Part shown: positions 18,305-30,538 of the stretch, one piece after another
Numbering within the stretch: the stretch's first letter is position 1
Layout: each line of letters opens with the position of its first letter
Assembly (NCBI GenBank): GCA_001316125.1
Contig: BBCS01000011.1
Location: forward strand, 1-56,283
From: Vulcanisaeta distributa JCM 11213
Lineage (GTDB): Archaea; Thermoproteota; Thermoprotei; Thermoproteales; Thermocladiaceae
Length of the DNA: 56,283 bases
Direction of reading: 5' to 3'
Position numbers and translations under genes: made by a program
The notes under the pieces: generated by a model
What the model was told of the DNA's origin: nothing
The model's database searches: none
Seen by the model: the letters and a program-made list of their open reading frames with translations, nothing else

Positions 18305-19620
18305 TTACCCTCTGGATCTTTTCGCCGACCCACGTTTAGCCCCCTCACTCTCGCCACCGGTACTCACCTCCTCAACGCCGAGCGTCTTCTCAACACTCTC
18401 CAGTGAATAGCCCATGATCTTCATTAGACGTTCAAGCAACTTCTTCCTAAAGGCGTCACTCGTTGCCATTAATCTAAGTAAAGGCATGTAGTATAATGAC
18501 ACCTCGGAACTGCTTACATGAAGTTCGGTCCTTAGCCTATTAATTAGGGCATCCCTCATTTGCCTAATCTCCTTAGTCTTAGCCAATAACCTAATCCTCT
18601 CAGGGAATGTCAACCTAACAAACCTGGCAAGCGCAGGTTTATTGTGTACCAACGCAACGCCGGCCGTCATTAATTCAAGCATGTAAGGCATTAACTCCCA
18701 CTCCTGAGTTTTCGTTATTCTACCCCCCCTGACCACGTCAGAAAGCGATAAATTATCAAGGGCCTCACTAACTGCCTCTACGGACTTCGCGTACACAGAT
18801 GGTATGTTATCCAGCGCCCACGGGTAATAACTCTCCCAGTCAAAGCTTGGTAAGAACGTGACTGACCTAGCCTCCTCAAACCTCCTCGCATGAAATACCT
18901 TATCGAGTACCTTAAACATATCAAATTGATGAGCCTCTCGGTAACCGTAACGTCATCCTTAGTCAGGACCTTCTTACCCTCCGCGGCTGCCTGTAAATCA
19001 TTTATTGCAGCCCTAACATCACCACCCGATGACTCAGCAATGAGCTTTAGCGCATCCTCCTCGCACTTAATACCCTCGGCATTGCATATCCTCCTCAGTA
19101 TTGTTAATATGTCATCCTCATCAAGAGGCTTCAGTTGAATAACCTCAGCCTCATCCCTCAACTCTCTGAACTTAGGGTCCCATGGATTATTGGCGGTCAT
19201 TATTATAGGCCAGGTGGACTCCCTAATCAACTCCACAATGGCTGCCAACCCACCCCCCCTATCCTCCCTGACGTTGAGACCATCAACCTCATCAAACAGT
19301 ATGATCCTGCCCTTAAAACCAAAGAGCGACCCCCCCATCTTCATTGAGCCTCCTATTACCTGTCTAATTCTCTCGCCTGTCCTAACGTCACTCGCGTTTA
19401 ATTCAAGAACCTCGTAACCTCTTTCATTAGCCAGGGCATATGCAAGTGTGGTCTTGCCGGTGCCTGGTGGACCGACGAGCATCACAGCTTTCTTACTTGG
19501 TTTACCCTTCTCCCAGCTATTTATCCAGTCAAGTAATGCCTTCTTAGCCTCCTCCTGATTAATAACCTCGGAGAGCCTCCTTGGGCGGTACTTCTCAACC
19601 CAGGGAATCCTCCTTGACAA
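18305..19620 (-). pseudogene. rfcL: Replication factor C large subunit (frameshifted)
   Basis: Clamp-loader ATPase subunit that loads PCNA onto DNA. It begins IPWVEKYRPRRLSEVINQEE (the RFC box), Walker [18 protein letters not shown] near residue 50, Walker B IILFDEVDGL, sensor TANNPWDP, and SGGDVRAAINDLQA. It is about 440 residues joined. One T is lost near 18918 (LINLFDMFKVLDKV restored). Runs at 18723, 19253 and 19330 each add one Gly, two of them inside the AAA+ domain. TTG at 19620 is chosen because the end of rfcS supplies an AGGAGGTGAT Shine-Dalgarno just before it: the genes are translationally coupled. Confidence 0.9.
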
Positions 19621-19626
19621 TTAAAA

Positions 19627-20660
<1,034 letters not shown>

Positions 20661-20925
20661 TACGATATAAATGAATTAATTAGTTAAATAAGTATTCCTC
20701 CTGGGTAGTTAGGATGATTAGTGGGTATTATTGATAGAGAGTATGTGTAGGTTAACATGGTGATTATCTTAGGAAAGTAAGTAAATAAAAGATGGACGAT
20801 CATGGTGATTCATGAATACTATAAACGGTTCCTTAAACCCGCCCATTACCAATATTATTGAGAGAAAAATGAAGGTAATGAAGGCATGTACTAGGTATCA
20901 ATGAGTAACAACTAAGCTTGAGCAC

Positions 20926-21596
20926 TTACCTCGCGCTTGCGGCTATTCTCTCCATCTCATCCTTCTTCCTAATTGCGTATGACTTCTGATCATTCTGGGC
21001 TGCGGCTATGATCTCATCAGCCAGACACTCCTCGATTGGCCTGGGATTATTGAAGGAGCACTGCCTGGCGCCCTCGGTTATCCACCTAATGGCTAGGTCA
21101 AGTCTCCTTAGTGGTGAGACATCGACTGATACTGGGTATGCAATACCACCATAGACAACCCTCGTAATCTCCTCCCTAGGCGCCACATTTACTATAGCGT
21201 CCACAAAGACTTGTATTGGGTTCTGCCCAGTCTTTAGGTGTATCATTTCGAAGGCCCTCTTGACAATGTTATAGGCCTTATGCTTCTTACCAGCATTCCT
21301 ACCCGGGTGCATTAACTGGTTCATTAGCCTCTCAATGGCTGGTATCTTGGCCTTACCAAACTTCCTCTTCTGGTATCTACCACTTGTGTGCGGCAGATAC
21401 ATGGGCTTAGGCACAGGTACCTCCTAAGGCCTGGGTCCTTAACAATGACATTATCAAAGGCCCACTTACCAAATAACTTAATTGGTTCGCCATCAAGGGT
21501 CTTTAAGTCCCTTGGGCACTCCTCAATTATTGTTACACCACCAACTTGGTAAGTGACGGTCTCCTTAGACAGTGTAATTCCCTGATCACTACTCAT
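20926..21596 (-). pseudogene. rps7: Small-subunit ribosomal protein S7 (one-base frame break)
   Basis: Archaeal uS7, a primary 16S rRNA 3'-domain binder, about 222 residues. N-terminal part: [23 protein letters not shown]-terminal part: [77 protein letters not shown] and the final [12 protein letters not shown]. The two parts lie in different frames and join as [12 protein letters not shown] if one A is restored in CCTAAGCCC near 21405. A dead S7 is not credible in a living cell, so this break is strong evidence of a read-out error. Confidence 0.92.
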
Positions 21597-21679
21597 TACG
21601 CAGGATAAAAGACGAATGCCTTTTTAAAGATTTGCCGCACGGCCTAGTTAGACGTAACCGTAAGGGGACTGATTTTTAC

Positions 21680-23147
21680 TTATCCCTTAACGACGCCGAT
21701 GGCACGTGCCTAGAGACCCTCCTAGCCATCCCAGTTAACTCGCTACCTCGCAACCTTATCAACGTTCTTATACGCCTCAGGCGCCTCCTCAGATATTATC
21801 TCACTCTCGGCAGACCTCACGATAATACCCCCCCTACCCTCTAGGGCGCTCCTAACCTTGTTAGGTGGTAGCATCCTAACGGCGGCTGACCTACTCAACG
21901 TTCTACCTGCCCCCCCATGCGGTGCCGTGCCAAAGGTTACCTGGAACGACGTCGGTAAGCCGATCAATACGTAGGATGCCGTACCCATGCTACCGGGTAT
22001 CAGGACGGGTTGCCCAATATCCCTATACTTAGGCGGTATCTCCGGCCTACCCGCTGGGAATGACCTTGTAGCTCCCTTCCTATGCACGAGAACTCTCCTG
22101 ACGTGACCCTCATCATCAATTACGTGGTCCTCAATCTTAGCGATGTTATGGGCGACATCATAGACAATCTCAAGACCAAGCTTATCCGGATCCTTACCAA
22201 AGACCCTCCTAAAGGCCTCCCTAACCCAGTGCGTTATTATTTGCCTATTTGTCCATGCGTAATTAGCCGCCGCCTTCATGGCCGCCAGGTAATCCTGAGC
22301 CTCCCTAGTGCTCAGGGGCATCGACGCCAACTCCCTGTCTGGCAGGAATAAGCCCCCCCACTGCTTCATCTTATTCTCCGCAACCCTTATGTAGTCAGTG
22401 CGACCTGGTGACCAAGGCCCCCCCTACTACCAGTGTGTATTAGGACCATCACCTGGCCCTCTTGCTCAATACCAAGCCTCTTAGCTAGGTTCGCATCGAA
22501 TATCTTATTAACGACTTGAATCTCAATGAAGTGGTTGCCACTGCCGGTCGTACCAAGCTCATCCTTACCCCTCTCCTTAGCCCTCTGACTAACCTTACTC
22601 GAGTCCGCACCCTCGTAATGCCCAAATTCCTCAATGAAGTTCTTATCATCGCTCCAACCATAGCCCTTACTCAACGCCCAATCAACACCATCATCAAGCA
22701 CCTTATCTAAGTCACTAAAGGACAACCTAAGCAGCCCAGTCTCGCCAACACCGGCGGGGGGGACTAACTTAAATATGGTATCTACAAGCTCTCTTAATTT
22801 AGGCCTAACATCTTTCTCTGTCAAATTTGTTCTAAGAAGTCTCACACCACAATTAATATCGTAGCCAATTCCTCCTGGGCTCACTACACCTTGTTCTATG
22901 TCCATGGCAGCCACACCGCCCACTGGGAATCCATAGCCCTGGTGCGCATCCGGCAGTGCAATGCTGTACTTGTAAATGCCTGGTAGGCATGCGACGTTGG
23001 CTGCCTGCTCCAGTGTCATGTCTGTCTTCATTTTCTCAAGTAGGGTCTCATCGGCGAATATCCTAGCTGGCACCTTCATGCATGGTTTATACCCCCCCTT
23101 CGGTATCTCCCATACATAATCGCTTATTTTCTTTAACGGTGGAACAT
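21680..23147 (-). pseudogene. rtcB: RNA-splicing ligase RtcB (frameshifted)
   Basis: GTP-dependent 3'-phosphate RNA ligase that joins tRNA exons after intron removal, fitting the intron-bearing tRNAs here. Motifs are ALPDAHQGYGFPVGGVAA, GGIGYDINCGVR (metal Cys), GSGNHFIEIQ, the HTGSRG-LGHQV loop, TFGTAPHG-AGRTLSR with the guanylylated His region, and AYKNVDKV. Five seven-base runs each put an extra Gly or Pro into conserved motifs, including SRGG for SRG and HGGAGR for HGAGR. The frame breaks at C6 23092-23097, near 22400 and, three times, between 21680 and 21760. Joined, the gene runs from an ATG at 23147 (one G missing) to a PIGVVKG end. Confidence 0.9.
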
Positions 23148-23373
23148 GATTAAGTCATTAATTCATTAATGGGTTAATAAAACTTCACCCTATATCCAGT
23201 TAGGTTAATAGCATGTATTTAATGCATGGTCTTTAATGATGTAAATATAAACTTTGTCCTCATTATAAGTAAGTTTATAGTTAAAATTATTTGATAAATT
23301 CCAATTAATAAGTTAAGAATTACCTTAGGAACCTTAAGACTATAATACTGCCATATTAGTGGTTAGGTAAAGT

Positions 23374-23846
23374 TTGCTGGCCTTTGACATTGTATGGAAC
23401 AATGTAATTAATGCTCATAACTCAGACCTAGACTTTAGGATGGTCATTAGGGTCCACCTTCATAGGGATAATGTTGAGAGCGTTAAGTCCCTGCTTAAGA
23501 AATTCGCCGAGACGTTAAGAGACGATGGCAAGTTCTTCTTCCACATAAGGTCCTAGCGAGGTTAGGTGAACTAAATGATGATAGGGTTTACCCAGTCAGT
23601 GATGGTGTTGTTAAGGAGGTTAGGGAATACGCAAGGTCGCCTGGGTCAAAGCCTTTTGAGTTATCATTACCGTATATATGCTATGCATTGTGATTCAACT
23701 CGCTCATAGTGATGCCTAATGGAACATTAAATAAGTGTACGATTAGGTTATACGAGGACATTGATAGAATCGATAGGTTAAATAATGATGGGACGTTAAT
23801 GATTAATAAGGATAAATTACTATGGTGGGTTAAGTATCATAAATAA
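23374..23846 (+). pseudogene. C-terminal remnant of a radical SAM/SPASM protein
   Basis: Joined frames read DIVWNNVINAHNSDLDFRMVIR, VHLHRDNVESVKSLL, then PYICYA with SLIVMPNGTLNKCTIRL and a DGTL segment. The last part matches the SPASM auxiliary iron-sulfur domain (C-x-A/G, IxPNGxxxKC) that follows radical SAM barrels in peptide-modifying enzymes. The radical SAM CxxxCxxC cluster motif is not found upstream to 23148, so at least half the gene is gone. Frames break near 23553 and 23690. Unlike most broken genes here, this one looks truly truncated. Confidence 0.55.
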
Positions 23847-23890
23847 TGACTTAAAAACAGCAGCATGCCTGGCATTTAGTAAAGAGGGCT

Positions 23891-25189
23891 ATGACTAAGC
23901 TACTAAATAGCCTATTTAATAGGTACCGAAATATCCTAAGCATTAGGGATGTGGCTTTGCTTGTTTATTCTAATGTCTTTGTTTATGCCGCGAGGGGTAT
24001 AGTGCTGTTTGTGGTGTTCATCCTGGGTTTTGGTACCATGAGGATCTTCGGCGTAGCCCTAACCTATGCATTACTCGTACCAGCATCAATGATGAGATTA
24101 TTCAGTGGAGTGGTAATTGACGTATTCGGCCGTGAAAGGCAGGCGTTAATAATTGGTAATGCGTTAATGTCCGAGCTTTTTATGGTAGCCTTCCTGACGC
24201 TGAGCATGATTGGTATCAATAGCCTTAGCTTAATCATAATACTCATAATCACCATGGCAGCCTTAGGCATGCTCTCAGCGATTAATGTTGTTAGGAATGC
24301 ATTGGTTAAGGAACTGCTCAGTAATGATAATGAGAAGATAACACTATATACATCACTTAACAATACATTAATATCGATCATGTCCATAGCCCTAGCCGTG
24401 GTCTCGGGGGGGTACCTACTATACCTAAGCATTGAAATAGCTAAGTACTTATTCCTCGCCTCGGCGCTATTCCTCACCGCATCAATAATGCCACTTGCCT
24501 CGGTAAGGCACCAGGGTAGGGTTGTCGGGGGGGATACGAATATCCAAGTCATTAGGCGGGGGGGCTTTGTTAGGTTTGGGGGGGAGTTATTTAAGGGAAT
24601 ACCGGCTTTAAAGTTATAATCCTGACGATAACGGTCACTTACTTATCAATAATATCTCTTGACGTACTGAGTTACAGCATATTATCTCTATATTACAATG
24701 TGGCCCTACTTGCAGGTATTGACAGTGTATTTGGTTATGCCGGTGCGATGATCGGTTCTATGCTCACGCCTAGGTTTAGGGTCAGTAGGTTAAGGGTTAT
24801 TTACGCGATCTTAACCACAGCATTAATCATTGGTCTAGGCTTCGGCGTGATACCCATGCTCATTAGGGGCATGGTTATTGCCGTACCACTGCTATTCATG
24901 GTAAATTTCATTTATAACATAATTCATTAATGCATTCTTCACGGCGGTTACGAGTATTCTCATTTCCATAGTTCCACGTAGTGAGTTTGGAATTGTTTAT
25001 TCATCTGCATGGGTATTATTCACAGCGTCGCAGATAACAAGCGCCATTATCTGGGCCTTCATAGGCTCGGTTATTGGCGCACCAAAAGCCATGATAACCG
25101 CCATGGCAACAGGAATAATGGCATCTCTCATATTTAATATAGTTTACGGCAGGGTAAGTTTCGAGGAAAAGAAAGATGGGGAGAAATAA
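23891..25189 (+). pseudogene. MFS transporter (frameshifted)
   Basis: About 430 residues with around twelve hydrophobic segments in joined frames. The loop between helices 2 and 3 reads FSGVVIDVFGRERQ, an MFS motif-A variant, and the second half has SLYYNVALLAGIDSVFGYAG and SAWVLFTASQITSAIIW. Breaks occur near 24595 and 24930. G7 runs at 24406, 24527, 24558 and 24577 add Gly or disturb the central loop. It ends with a charged tail EEKKDGEK. Substrate unknown. It follows the SPASM remnant in the same direction; a link to it cannot be shown. Confidence 0.7.
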
Positions 25190-25310
25190 GGGCAAACCCA
25201 AATAATGGACAGGCAAAGACTTAAGGAACTTAATTAATACGTGACAGTCCTCTAGAGTGGTTGTGGTGTTGTAATAGCGTTAAGTAATTAAATAGGTATG
25301 GAGGTTAGTC

Positions 25311-27197
25311 ATGAGCATTATGCCGATTGATTATAGGGCTGTTGGGCTTAAGGTTGGCTTGGAGATACATGTTCAATTGAATACGGGTAGGAAGTTATTC
25401 TGTAATTGCCCGCCGATTGTCAGGAATGATGAGCCTCATTTTAGGGTTATTAGGAGGTTGAGACCTAGTATGAGTGAGCTTGGTGAGGTTGATCCGGCGG
25501 CTATTTGGGAGTTTAGGAAGCATAGGACCTTCGTTTATGAGGGTTATTACGACACCACATGCCTCGTGGAGCTCGATGAGGAGCCGCCACATGACCCAGA
25601 CCCTGACTCGCTTGAGGTTGCCCTTGCCGTTGCCATGATGTTTAATGCCAAGATATTTGATGAGGTTTACGTAATGAGGAAGACGGTCATAGACGGTTCA
25701 AACACCTCGGGCTTCCAGAGGACCATGCTCATTGCGCATGATGGTCTCGCTAAATTCTTTGATTATAAGGTGCCCATACAGACGATAGCCCTTGAGGAGG
25801 ATGCGGCTAGGAAGATTGAGGAGAGGGGGTGACACGGTTGTTTATAGGCTTGATAGGCTCGGTATACCACTTATCGAGATATCCACGGGAATACTCACGT
25901 ACAGCCTCAGGAGGTTATGGAGGTGGCCTACTACATTGGGCATAGCATTAAGATGACGGGTAAGGCCAAGAGGGTCTTGGCACGGTTAGGCAGGACGTGA
26001 ATGTATCCATTGAGGGCGGTGCTAAGACGGAGATTAAGGGTGTTCCAGACCTCAGCCTGATACCCAAGGTCATTGAGTACGAGGTTCAGCGCCAATTAAA
26101 TCTATTGGCTATCCGTGATGAATTAATCAAGAGGGGGGGCGTGAGGGAGGACTGGTTTGTTAAGGATTTCGTTGATGTCACCGACATATTCTCATCCACC
26201 AAATCCAACCTAATCAGGAAGGTCCTCGATAGTGGCGGTAAGGTGATAGCAATAAAGACGCCAGGCTAAAGCATATTGGGTAAGGAGGTTCAGCCAAATA
26301 GGAGGTTTGGCACGGAGTTGGCGGATAGGGTTAGGGTCTGGACAAGCCTGTCCGGCCTAATACATAGCGATGAATTACCTGGCTATGGAATAACAGCTGA
26401 GGAGGTTTCCAGGGTATCCTCGAGGCTTGGTGTTGATTCATTCATACTCCTTGCGGGTACGTCGGATAGAGACTTGGTGGATGCCGTGGACGTAATAATC
26501 GACAGAATCAGGGAGGCATTACACGGTGTTCCTGAGGAAACGAGGGCGGCTAACCCAGACGGCACGACAAGGTTCATGAGGCCCAGACCCGGCGCCGCGA
26601 GGATGTATCCAGAGACTGACCTCAGGCCCATAAGGATTACCGAGGAAATGCTGGCGAGGGCCAAGGCATTGATTCCAGAACCCATTGAGTCCAGGGTGGG
26701 TAGGTACGTCAGCTATGGCATGAGTAGGGAATTAGCGATGCAGGTAATAAAGTCCCCATTTTACGACCTAATTGATTACCTAATAAGTGAGTTCCAGGGC
26801 AGGGTATCAGCCACGTTAATAGCTAACACAGTCGTGAACACCATGAAGTCGCTCCAGAGGATGGTGTTGACGTGTCCGTGATAACCGAGGATCACCTTAA
26901 GGCGATATTCAATGAGTATGCCCAGGGCGTAATAACCAAGGAGGCGATACCCGACATAATAGCGGCGTGGAGTAAGGAACCTGACAAGCCATCAGCGACA
27001 TAATCAATAAACTGGGGCTGAGGAGGATGAGCCCTGAGGAGGTTAGGAAGTACGTAATGGAGAGGGTACCCAAGCTCGGCATAAGCGATAGGAATAAGCT
27101 CATGAATGCGTTGATGAAGGAGTTAAGGGGTAGGGCTGACCCAAGCGATATAATGGCCGCGATAGATGAGTACCAGAAGTCGCAGGGTAGTAAATAG
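25311..27197 (+). pseudogene. gatE: Glutamyl-tRNA(Gln) amidotransferase subunit E (multiply frameshifted)
   Basis: Archaeal-specific subunit that binds Glu-tRNA(Gln) and, with GatD, makes Gln-tRNA. The N-terminus GLKVGLEIHVQLNT with KLFCNCPP is the GatB/GatE signature, then MRKTVIDGSNTSGFQRT, GRRFGTELADRVRVW, an aspartyl-tRNA synthetase-like insert (SGLIHSDELPGYGI to RPGAARMYPETD), and the YqeY-like tail EYQKSQGSK. It is about 630 residues joined. Breaks: G5 at 25823-25827 (four fits), lost bases near 25905, 25978, 26267, 26870 and 26990, most in GGG or CCC. GatD is not in the window. Confidence 0.9.
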
Positions 27198-27383
27198 TTC
27201 TTGGCATTATTATTTGTTGAGTCATCAGTTTATCATTTGATAATGTAAATGTATAGGTAAAACTCAAGGTTAATTATGCGTTATAGGTTAGTGCCAATGA
27301 TAAAATTATGGGCAACATTCCTACCCTGTGTTTTATTTACACTTATCGTAATTATATATTTTATATCAACTGACTGATAAGGC

Positions 27384-27401
27384 ATAAAAATATTTTATAT
27401 A
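27384..27401 (+). promoter_or_regulatory. AT-rich core promoter of the MFS gene at 27415
   Basis: TAAAAATATTTTATATAG directly upstream of the ATG. At least one TATA-like element is present, but spacing is short for a leadered transcript, so a leaderless or slightly later start is likely. Confidence 0.4.
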
Positions 27402-27414
27402 GTTATGCCCCACC

Positions 27415-28771
27415 ATGGGCTCCAGAATTCCAGTGGCCGGTCGCTTAGAAAGACTGCCCTGGACTTCAATGCACACTAAATTGCTTGTTCTTCTGACTCT
27501 TGGTGAGTTCTTTGAGCTTTATGATTGGTTCGTTGGTGGCTTCGTGGTGGTTCCCTTGGCTTCTTACTTCCACGTGCTCCTTGCCACATCAATTTACTAT
27601 ACTGTCGCCATATTCTTCCTAGGCGCCTTCGTTGGGTGTGTATTGTTCACGTATATTGGCGATTCCATGGGTAGGAGGACTGCCTGATAGTCAACATGGC
27701 TATAGCGGGGGGGATTGGTTTCTTAATAACACCATTCATGCCAAATATACACTTATATGGTTTAATGAGGTTTATAACGGGCCTTGGCGTTGGTCCTGAG
27801 TCAATACTTGTGGTTGATGTGATGACTACAGAATTCTTCCCAGCTAAGATTAGGGGTAGGGCATTGGCTAGCTTATACGGCTGCTGGATAGCGCCAATAG
27901 TAGTTGCTGCCCTTGCCTACGCTTTATTACCGCATAAGTACATTCTCTACGGCTGGCAATGGCTATATATAATTGCGGGTATCGGCGTCGTTCTGATAGT
28001 TCCATGGAGGTTCTTAATACCGGAGTCACCAAGGTGGTTAGAGAGTAGGGTAGGTATGAAGAGGCTGATAGGATAGTGGGTATGTTCGAGGAAGCGGCCA
28101 GGAGAGAAAAAGGTGAATTACCACCGCCAATACCTGTTGAGGTCACTACAGTACAGAGAGTACCAATAAGTGACCTCTTTAAGGGCGAGTATAAAAGGAG
28201 AACAATAATGCTCTGGGTCTTCGAGTTCCTGCAGACTGGGGTTTATTACGGCTTTGCATCATTGGCTCCGTCGGTGCTCTTTGTTAAGGGCATAACATTA
28301 GTGAAGACGCTTCAATACTCATTACTCATATACACCGGTTACTTCATTTCTTCATTAGTATCTATATTCATAATAGATAGTGTTAAGTTTGATAGAAAGT
28401 GGCAAACTGCAGTCATAATGCTGGTCATGGGCTTTGTCGGTCTAGCCTTCGGTCTCTCATCAACCCCAGCGGAAGCCGTGAGTACCGGCTTCCTATTTGC
28501 CTTATTAGCTAACATATTCTCGAATGCCTTTCACCAATATGCCGCTGAGCTTTACCCAACTAGGATTAGGGCCTTCGCAGATGGTGTTCAATATGGCGTA
28601 AGTAGGTTGGGTAATTACGTATGGTTAACATTACTACCAATAGTATTGACTACATACGGCGCCGTGACTATGTACACAATAGTGCTAATACTCGCCATAG
28701 TGGTATTCCTTGACGTTGGATTACTGGGACCTAAGGCGTCGCAAATAGTCGTGGAGAAGCTGTCAAGGTAG
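27415..28771 (+). pseudogene. MFS metabolite transporter, sugar/organic-acid type (frameshifted)
   Basis: About 450 residues, twelve predicted membrane segments. Family marks are LLTLGEFFELYDWFVGGFVV in helix 1 with an embedded acidic pair, FTYIGDSMGRRTA (motif A, GDxxGRR), RFITGLGVGPESILVVD, ESPRWLESR at the central loop, and YAAELYPTRIRAFADG in the second half. This resembles the metabolite:H+ symporter and sugar porter branches. Frames break near 27690 and 28070. The G7 run at 27707 adds a Gly in AGIGF. Substrate cannot be assigned. Convergent with the DUF3501 operon; an isolated G8 run (28813-28820) lies in the intergenic gap. Confidence 0.75.
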
Positions 28772-28831
28772 CCCAGTATTAATTGCCCTTAAATAAATTT
28801 ATTTTTAAGAATGGGGGGGGATCTTCGTTAA

Positions 28832-29431
28832 TTATTGCCAGGAAATATCCTTGACAGAGTATTTAAGCGATTCAAGGGTATCGCTGGGTATTTTCACGGT
28901 CTTATTCACCATTGGGTGCGATATTGAGACCGCGACCGAAGATGCATTACTGAGCATTGAGTCAAGCCCCCGCCTCGCTAACCTTAAGGTAATGAATGCT
29001 CCTGGGCAGTGCGTTTGGTCCGTAATCCTCTGGGTATATTGGCTTGGCAGGTATTGCATGGTCATTAATTTTTATGCTGATGGTATTTTCAATACCCTTA
29101 TACTTGGGTAATAAATTCCTTAATTCATCGTAGTTAAATACGTGGATAAACACCGTTAATGAGATCTCATCATTCCTCGGCACCATTGGGCTATAGTCCT
29201 CACGGCCTCCCTGAGTATGGATTCATCATCAACACCCTCTAGGTATACAGTCTCCTCTATTTAGAACCACACGGTTACTGCATCCTCGAAGAGTACGGTT
29301 ACCCTATCATCAATTTTAACATACCTACTTGCTTTATAATTGCTCACTAGTTCGTAGATTCTTTCTCTCATGCTTGAGTATTGTGATGGTAAGTAGAGGT
29401 GATTTATGATTTTAAGTAGATCACTTGCCAT
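28832..29431 (-). pseudogene. DUF3501 family protein (frameshifted)
   Basis: Joined frames give about 198 residues matching DUF3501: RERIYELVSNYKASRYVKI, VTVLFEDAVTVWF, then EETVYLEGVDDES, VPRNDEISLTVFIHVFNYDEL, LPKYKGIENTISIKI and SVAVSISHPMVNKTVKIP. DUF3501 genes are often found beside rubrerythrin, as here: the ATG is 10 nt after the rubrerythrin stop. Breaks occur near 29262, 29180 and 28970. Role unknown; context implies redox or metal stress. No Cys-rich metal site is seen. Confidence 0.65.
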
Positions 29432-29441
29432 GGTGAACGCC

Positions 29442-29920
29442 TTATAACTTGCCCAGTGTTTCGTCCTCAACCTCCGTTTTAACGCCCCCCCTACCCTTAT
29501 AATACTTCTCGAGTGCCTCGTTAAATCTATTTGCGTGGAACCTCTCCACCTTAGCCACAGCCTCAAACCACTCAGCAACCTCTAGGAAGCCCTCCTCCCT
29601 AGCCACCTTAGCAAAACCTGGTACATCTGTGTCCACTCGTAGGTCTCGCCGTATATCGAGGCCCTCAGGGCATCCTCTATTGTATTTATCTCGATTTCCG
29701 CGACTGGGTCAACACCGAGGAACATTAAATGCCCAAAGGCATGCCCTGTCTCAGCATTAGCGGTCTTCTCGAAGACCTCGGCTATGTCATTAAGCCCCCC
29801 CAGTTGCTTAGCCATTCTTGCGTAGTATAGGTATCTCCTGTTTGCCATGGACTCTCCCTGGAATGCTATCTTCAGGTTTTCATAGGTTTTCGTACCCTTT
29901 GGAACCCTCTTTATACTCAT
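29442..29920 (-). pseudogene. Rubrerythrin (frameshifted)
   Basis: Di-iron peroxidase-type ferritin-like protein, about 160 residues when joined. Visible iron-ligand helices are FQGESMANRRYLYYARMAK, AETGHAFGHLMFLG, and FLEVAEWFEAVAKVERFHANRF, providing the ExxH-type ligands. The C-terminal rubredoxin domain of long rubrerythrins is absent; the protein ends shortly after KYYKGRGG. One C is lost near 29625 (TDMYPGFAKVA restored). Runs at 29485 and 29795 add a Gly each. It lies between a Fur-family regulator and DUF3501, so it is likely peroxide- or iron-regulated. Confidence 0.85.
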
Positions 29921-30004
29921 ACTGGTCCAGGGATTTTGTTGCCCGCTAATTAATAAGTATTTCGGGTTAGAACTTACTTTTAGAAGTAATTATTTTCGAC
30001 CTAG

Positions 30005-30408
30005 TTATGAAGTACCTCGACAATTACCTCGAATTATTACATTCAAGTCCTTAATCTCAATACCTAACTTACTCACCTCCCTCTCTATGCAGATACGTCA
30101 ATGTCTACATCCATTATTTGACCTGTATCTTCACAGATGACATTAATATGAGGATCCTTACGCATTTCATACCAGGTCTTACCATCAGCCTCAAAGGACC
30201 TCAAGATACCCAGCCTAACGAGGGTGTTTAATGTATTGTATACGGTGGATATACTTATGTTGGGTTCAATCTTCCTTAATTCGTTGAGTACTTGATCCAT
30301 CGTGAAGTGACCGCCATTCATTAAGAGTTGCAGTATTGCCACCCTCTGTGGCGTAGCCTTGAGTCCCTTACTCCTTAACAGCTCTATTATTTCGTTGATA
30401 CTACCCAT
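30005..30408 (-). pseudogene. Fur/PerR-family transcriptional regulator (frameshifted tail)
   Basis: Winged-helix metalloregulator. [19 protein letters not shown] is the Fur helix-turn-helix start, then [19 protein letters not shown] (recognition helix) and a dimerisation part beginning [15 protein letters not shown]. The frame breaks near 30092; joined, it reads [21 protein letters not shown] and ends at 30005 with a normal Fur-type tail containing one Cys. The usual two CxxC structural zinc pairs are not both visible. It is upstream of rubrerythrin and DUF3501 in the same direction and divergent from thiolase; it probably controls this operon. Confidence 0.75.
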
Positions 30409-30511
30409 TTCGAATTAGAACCTTCTTCTGGTAATAAAATCCCTACGCCTAATCTGCATTACTTAAGACATACACTATATAATCTATATGTAGGTAAGCA
30501 ATATTAACTCG

Positions 30512-30518
30512 TTATAAT
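30512..30518 (+). promoter_or_regulatory. TATA-like element of the thiolase gene
   Basis: TTATAAT about 21-27 nt before the ATG at 30539; a second AT-rich element (ACTATATAAT) lies near 30474. The region is shared with the divergent Fur-family gene, so it may be a regulated divergent promoter. Confidence 0.4.
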
Positions 30519-30538
30519 CCTGAAAACTCCGACCGAAA

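Noticed and set aside
20750..20815. Repeat CATGGTGATT occurring twice between rfcS and rps7
   Set aside because: Only 10 nt long, two copies, no palindrome or matching boxes; likely chance.
28851..29111. Plus-strand ORF of 86 codons
   Set aside because: Antisense to DUF3501, whose three frames align in order with the family.
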